8,291 bases of DNA from an uncultured Bacteroidales bacterium (GTDB lineage: Bacteria; Bacteroidota; Bacteroidia; Bacteroidales; UBA932), in the NCBI GenBank assembly GCA_946187365.1, contig CAMHRD010000039.1, positions 1-8,291 of the forward strand, given 5' to 3'. Positions 5,755-8,291 of the stretch are shown here, piece after piece (position 1 is the first letter of the stretch; each line of letters starts with the position of its first letter). The position numbers were made by a program, and so were the translations under genes. A model generated the notes under the pieces. The model was given only the letters and a program-made list of their open reading frames with translations. It made no database searches and had not been told where the DNA came from.

Positions 5755-6087
5755 TTAGATATTTTCCGGGGTGAGTTGTTCAACCACCCAGTCTACTGCA
5801 GCGGCGGCGGGGCCATCGGGAGCCAAAAGTTTGGCTTTGTTGTAGGACTCCAGTGCCTCTCTGTAGAGCTGCCCGCGGCAATAGAGGTTGCCCAGCAGAA
5901 ACCAGGCATAATCGTTATTAGGCTCCTTATTGAGGAGGGCCATAAGGCTCTCTCTGGCCTCTTCATTGCGGCCCTCCCTCATAAGAGCTTCTATCTCAAC
6001 TGCGGTTATTAACCGAGAGAGTATTTTCTTCTTCTCTTCCAATCTATCGCGATGATTATACAATACCCTGGAAACCCATAAAGGCAA
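5755..6087 (-). CDS. Short TPR-repeat protein, start uncertain
   Basis: The longest frame gives 110 residues. Two tetratricopeptide-like helix pairs are visible: NEEARESLMALLNKEPNN (41-58) and AWFLLGNLYCRGQLYREALE (61-80) continuing SYNKAKLLAP. TPRs mediate protein-protein contacts; the partner is unknown. There is no signal peptide, so it is probably cytoplasmic. The frame has no ATG before Met36 (5982), although the sequence upstream of it (RLEEKKKILSRLITAVEIEAL) looks coding. Possible TTG starts are at 6087, 6063 and 6042; the first two overlap rnfA (stop at 6056), the last follows it by 13 nt. None has a clear ribosome-binding site, and the coordinates given are the maximal frame. It lies between rnfA and the barrel protein gene with no room for a promoter, so expression depends on the rnf transcript. 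Confidence 0.75.
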   Translation of the reverse strand: MPLWVSRVLYNHRDRLEEKKKILSRLITAVEIEALMREGRNEEARESLMALLNKEPNNDYAWFLLGNLYCRGQLYREALESYNKAKLLAPDGPAAAAVDWVVEQLTPENI

Positions 6088-6673
6088 GAGCCAACAGACC
6101 TGCTGTGATGAGGGCTATTGGGGTGCCTTTGAGTGACTTAGGAACGTTGCTGAGCTCCATCTGCTCTCTCATTCCGGCAAAGAGAATGATTGCAACGCCA
6201 AAGCCCACTGCAAGTGCCATTGAGTAAACTACGCTCTCTGCAAGGTTAAGCATGTGAGGCTCTCCACCAAAGGAGAACTGCTTGGTAACCACAATGAGAG
6301 CGGCACCCAAAACGGCGCAGTTGGTGGTGATAAGCGGAAGGAAGATTCCGAGTGCCTGATAAAGAGTTGGGTTTATCTTCTTGAGGATAATCTCAACCAT
6401 CTGAACCAGAGCGGCTATCACAAGGATGAAGACAATTGTCTGCATGAAGGTGATATCCATCTTCTCTCCAAACCAGGTATTTATAAGTACATAGTTCTGA
6501 ATGAGATATGTAACCAGGGTTGCAAGTCCCATAACCAGAACCAGCGCAAGAGACATTCCAAAAGCGGTGGAAATCTTCTTGGATACGCCCAAAAACGGAC
6601 AGATTCCAAGGAACTGGCTGAGTACTACGTTATTTACGAATACGGCCGTTATTATGATAATTATATATTCCAT
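6056..6673 (-). CDS. rnfA: Rnf complex subunit RnfA
   Basis: The product is a 205-residue integral membrane protein, the normal length for RnfA, and is hydrophobic from residue 4 onward with about six membrane segments. Key signatures are SQFLGICPFLGVSKK (19-33) and LITTNCAVLGAAL (114-126). Cys25 and Cys119 are the conserved cysteines that, together with the equivalent pair in RnfE, hold the intramembrane [2Fe-2S] cluster in Rnf and NQR complexes. The complex moves electrons between reduced ferredoxin and NAD+ and couples this to ion transport across the inner membrane. The start ATG at 6673 follows the rnfE stop by 12 nt and is preceded by a GGAAAGAG ribosome-binding site. It is the last true rnf gene in the operon. 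Confidence 0.97.
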   Translation of the reverse strand: MEYIIIIITAVFVNNVVLSQFLGICPFLGVSKKISTAFGMSLALVLVMGLATLVTYLIQNYVLINTWFGEKMDITFMQTIVFILVIAALVQMVEIILKKINPTLYQALGIFLPLITTNCAVLGAALIVVTKQFSFGGEPHMLNLAESVVYSMALAVGFGVAIILFAGMREQMELSNVPKSLKGTPIALITAGLLALAFMGFQGIV

Positions 6674-6685
6674 ACTCTTTCCGTT

Positions 6686-7276
6686 TTAAGCGTTCTTTTT
6701 ACCTTTAATTTTGTTGAAGATAACCATCAGATATCCAAGTACAAGGAAGGCTCCCGGTGCAAGGACGAATACAAGCATTCCGTCTGATGAGGCAAACTTG
6801 TGATCAAATGCTGAGAGGTTACCCAGAACTTCTCTGACGAGTCCTATACAGGTAAGTGCAATGGTGAAACCTATACCGATTCCTATTCCGTCCAGAGCAC
6901 TCTCCAAAACTGAGTGTTTGTTGGCAAAGGCCTCTGCTCTTCCGAGCACAATACAGTTAACCACAATCAGAGGGATGAAGATTCCCAGAGTCTCATAGAG
7001 AGCCGGAGTAAAGGCCTGCATAACAAACTGAACTACAGTTACAAATGCGGCAATCACAACAATATAGCAAGGGATTCTGACCTTGTCCGGAATAACAGGA
7101 GCAAGGAGTGAAATCACCATGTTTGAGCAGATCAAAACCGCCATAGTTGCAGCACCCATACCCATACCGTTCATTGCGGAGGTGGTTGTTGCAAGCGTAG
7201 GACACATACCCAAAACCAAAACGAAGGTTGGGTTGTTCTTTACTATACCTTCAAGTAGATATTTAAACTTACTCAT
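6686..7276 (-). CDS. rnfE: Rnf complex subunit RnfE
   Basis: The product is 196 residues starting MSKFKYLLEGIVKNNPTFV, the classic RnfE N-terminus. It is paralogous to RnfA, with the same six-segment topology. GMCPTLATTTS (23-33) and VVNCIVLGRAEAFA (105-118) carry Cys25 and Cys108, the partners of the RnfA cysteines for the membrane [2Fe-2S] cluster. The frame is open upstream to 7372, but that extension overlaps rnfG and does not resemble RnfE. The ATG at 7276 has an AAAGG site just upstream and lies 10 nt after the rnfG stop, so I chose it. The last residues are Lys-rich (NKIKGKKNA), suggesting a cytoplasmic C-terminus. Confidence 0.96.
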   Translation of the reverse strand: MSKFKYLLEGIVKNNPTFVLVLGMCPTLATTTSAMNGMGMGAATMAVLICSNMVISLLAPVIPDKVRIPCYIVVIAAFVTVVQFVMQAFTPALYETLGIFIPLIVVNCIVLGRAEAFANKHSVLESALDGIGIGIGFTIALTCIGLVREVLGNLSAFDHKFASSDGMLVFVLAPGAFLVLGYLMVIFNKIKGKKNA

Positions 7277-7286
7277 AACCTTTCGT

Positions 7287-7874
7287 TTATTTAATGTTAT
7301 TGAATACGTTGGCGGCAATCTCCATAGCGTCACAGTAAGCTCTTGATGTGATGGTAGATGCGGTGATTGCATCTATGTCTCCGCCATCTTTTGTTACTGC
7401 AATTTTTACGGAACCGTCTACAAGATTTTTACCGTTCCACTGAGTGATGAAGTGACTTTGTCCGTCTGTAATTTTTGCACCCAGGCCAGGAGTCTCTGAG
7501 TGAGAAATAACGGAAGTATTGTAAACCTCACCGTTTGGAGTGAAGCCCACCATAATGGTGAAGGCGCCTCCAAATCCCTTGGTAGTAGTACTTTCTACAG
7601 CATAACCAACAACCTCTCCGCCCTTCTTAGCAACGTAAACCTTATTGGTCTCCTTTGGATTGGAAGCGTCTGCAGGAACGTTGAGTATCTCCTCTGAAGG
7701 GTTGTTGTCAAAAGCGGGAACCACCTGCTTGATAGCCTTGTTGGTTTTCTCTGCCTTTGCTATCTCGATAGGATCTTTAGTAACAGCGTAAATGACTGCT
7801 ACAGCGGCGGATGCACCTAAGCATACCAGCGTAAGCACAAGCGCCATATTTCTGAGTGAAGATTTGATAGCCAT
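7287..7874 (-). CDS. rnfG: Rnf complex subunit RnfG (FMN-binding)
   Basis: The product is 195 residues with one N-terminal membrane anchor (about 10-31) followed by a periplasmic FMN-binding domain. FGGAFTIMVGF (101-111), SETPGLGAKI (126-135) and the flavinylation site ITASTITS (170-177) appear in family order. By alignment with the usual SGATxT motif, Thr174 is the residue expected to carry FMN through a phosphoester bond made by the flavin transferase ApbE. Here the motif is TAST rather than SGAT; Bacteroidota RnfG often vary at these positions. RnfG passes electrons within the Rnf complex. The ATG shares one base with the rnfD stop (TAATG), which indicates translational coupling. Confidence 0.96.
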   Translation of the reverse strand: MAIKSSLRNMALVLTLVCLGASAAVAVIYAVTKDPIEIAKAEKTNKAIKQVVPAFDNNPSEEILNVPADASNPKETNKVYVAKKGGEVVGYAVESTTTKGFGGAFTIMVGFTPNGEVYNTSVISHSETPGLGAKITDGQSHFITQWNGKNLVDGSVKIAVTKDGGDIDAITASTITSRAYCDAMEIAANVFNNIK

Positions 7875-8291
7875 TACTTTTTCTGCGCCTCCTTCGCAAA
7901 TCTCTTTGGTTGAATCTTGTTGAGAAGAGGAACCGTAGAGTTCATAATAAGTATTGCAAATGAAACTCCCTCAGGGTATGCGCCAAAGGCTCTTATGAGT
8001 ACGGTAATTACACCAATGCCCACACCAAAGATAATCTGACCTTTTGTTGTCATTGGGCTGGTTACGTAATCCGTAGCCATAAAGAAGGCTCCAAGCAGCA
8101 AACCTCCTGTAAGCAAGTTAAATACAGGGTCTACAAACTTTGCCGGATTGCCCAGGTAGAGCAGGCCGGAGAAGATGAAGACCGTAAGAAGAACTGAGAG
8201 TGAGATGTAAGGTTTTATAACCCTTCTTACAAGCAGATAGATAAAGCCAAGAAGCAGAGCAATTGCGGAAAGCTCTCCGGCACTTCCTCCC
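7874..8291 (-). CDS. rnfD: Rnf complex subunit RnfD, C-terminal part (cut by window edge)
   Basis: The frame is open from the right edge to a TAA at 7874-7876, giving 139 residues of the C-terminal part of a membrane protein. The visible segment begins GGSAGELSAIALLLGFIYLL, has several membrane helices, and contains GGLLLGAFFMATDYVTSPMT followed by GRxxFG-like KGQIIFGVGIG and a late IRAFGAYPEGVSFAIL stretch; these are hallmarks of RnfD/NqrB. The covalent FMN site of RnfD lies further upstream, outside the window. The C-terminus PKRFAKEAQKK is basic and probably cytoplasmic. It overlaps rnfG by one base. By the usual order, rnfC and rnfB should lie just beyond 8291. Confidence 0.95.
   Translation of the reverse strand, partial: GGSAGELSAIALLLGFIYLLVRRVIKPYISLSVLLTVFIFSGLLYLGNPAKFVDPVFNLLTGGLLLGAFFMATDYVTSPMTTKGQIIFGVGIGVITVLIRAFGAYPEGVSFAILIMNSTVPLLNKIQPKRFAKEAQKK

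Noticed and set aside
7277..7372. Upstream in-frame extension of rnfE by 32 residues
   Set aside because: It overlaps the rnfG coding region, does not look like RnfE, and the ATG at 7276 has a ribosome-binding site and the correct family N-terminus.
6254..7697. Plus-strand open frames opposite rnfA, rnfE and rnfG
   Set aside because: They mirror hydrophobic rnf codons and lack promoters or recognisable domains.
1..8291. Template repeat or reverse transcriptase accompanying the DGR-like fragment
   Set aside because: No second copy of the fragment and no reverse transcriptase motif is visible on either strand of the window.

Overview
The window reads as a chromosomal segment from a member of the Bacteroidota, most likely Bacteroidales. 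The supporting signs are an rnf gene order of D-G-E-A (the tail of the usual BCDGEA order), signal peptides ending just before Gln, a DUF4953-type zinc metalloprotease, a DUF4143-type ATPase, and three good matches to the Bacteroides -7 promoter box TAnnTTTG, each 14-32 nt upstream of a start codon. Every intact gene lies on the minus strand, so transcription runs from position 8291 towards 1. The genus cannot be named from the sequence alone.

Right part (5153-8291): the distal end of an Rnf operon. It holds rnfD (partial, cut by the window edge), rnfG, rnfE and rnfA, then a short TPR protein and a small outer-membrane beta-barrel protein, all packed with gaps of -32 to +12 nt. RnfA/D/E/G are the membrane part of the ferredoxin:NAD+ oxidoreductase that couples electron transfer to Na+ or H+ translocation. 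The last two genes are not Rnf subunits but share the transcription unit. A strong hairpin at 5089-5120 closes it.

Middle (4765-5152): a 388-nt stretch without an intact gene. It contains a headless plus-strand 3' gene fragment (4868-5068). Its product has a C-type-lectin-like ending (WSSSE ... ARAV) and long runs of NNY codons, so it resembles the variable region of a diversity-generating retroelement (DGR) target. Beside it lie two 19-bp direct repeats spaced 32 bp apart at the promoter of the next gene.

Left-middle (881-4764): an AAA_14/DUF4143-type ATPase and then a large secreted zinc metalloprotease of 873 aa with an intact HEVGHTLGLRH site. The latter has its own probable promoter and a perfect hairpin terminator at 831-862.

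Left edge (1-776): a more AT-rich pair of small exported proteins, a putative lipoprotein and a partial DUF6705-like protein, joined by an ATGA overlap and headed by their own promoter.

The Rnf operon and the metalloprotease look like stable core genes. The ATPase, the orphan fragment and the small exported pair look accessory. No reverse transcriptase, template repeat, transposase, CRISPR array, tRNA or rRNA is visible here.
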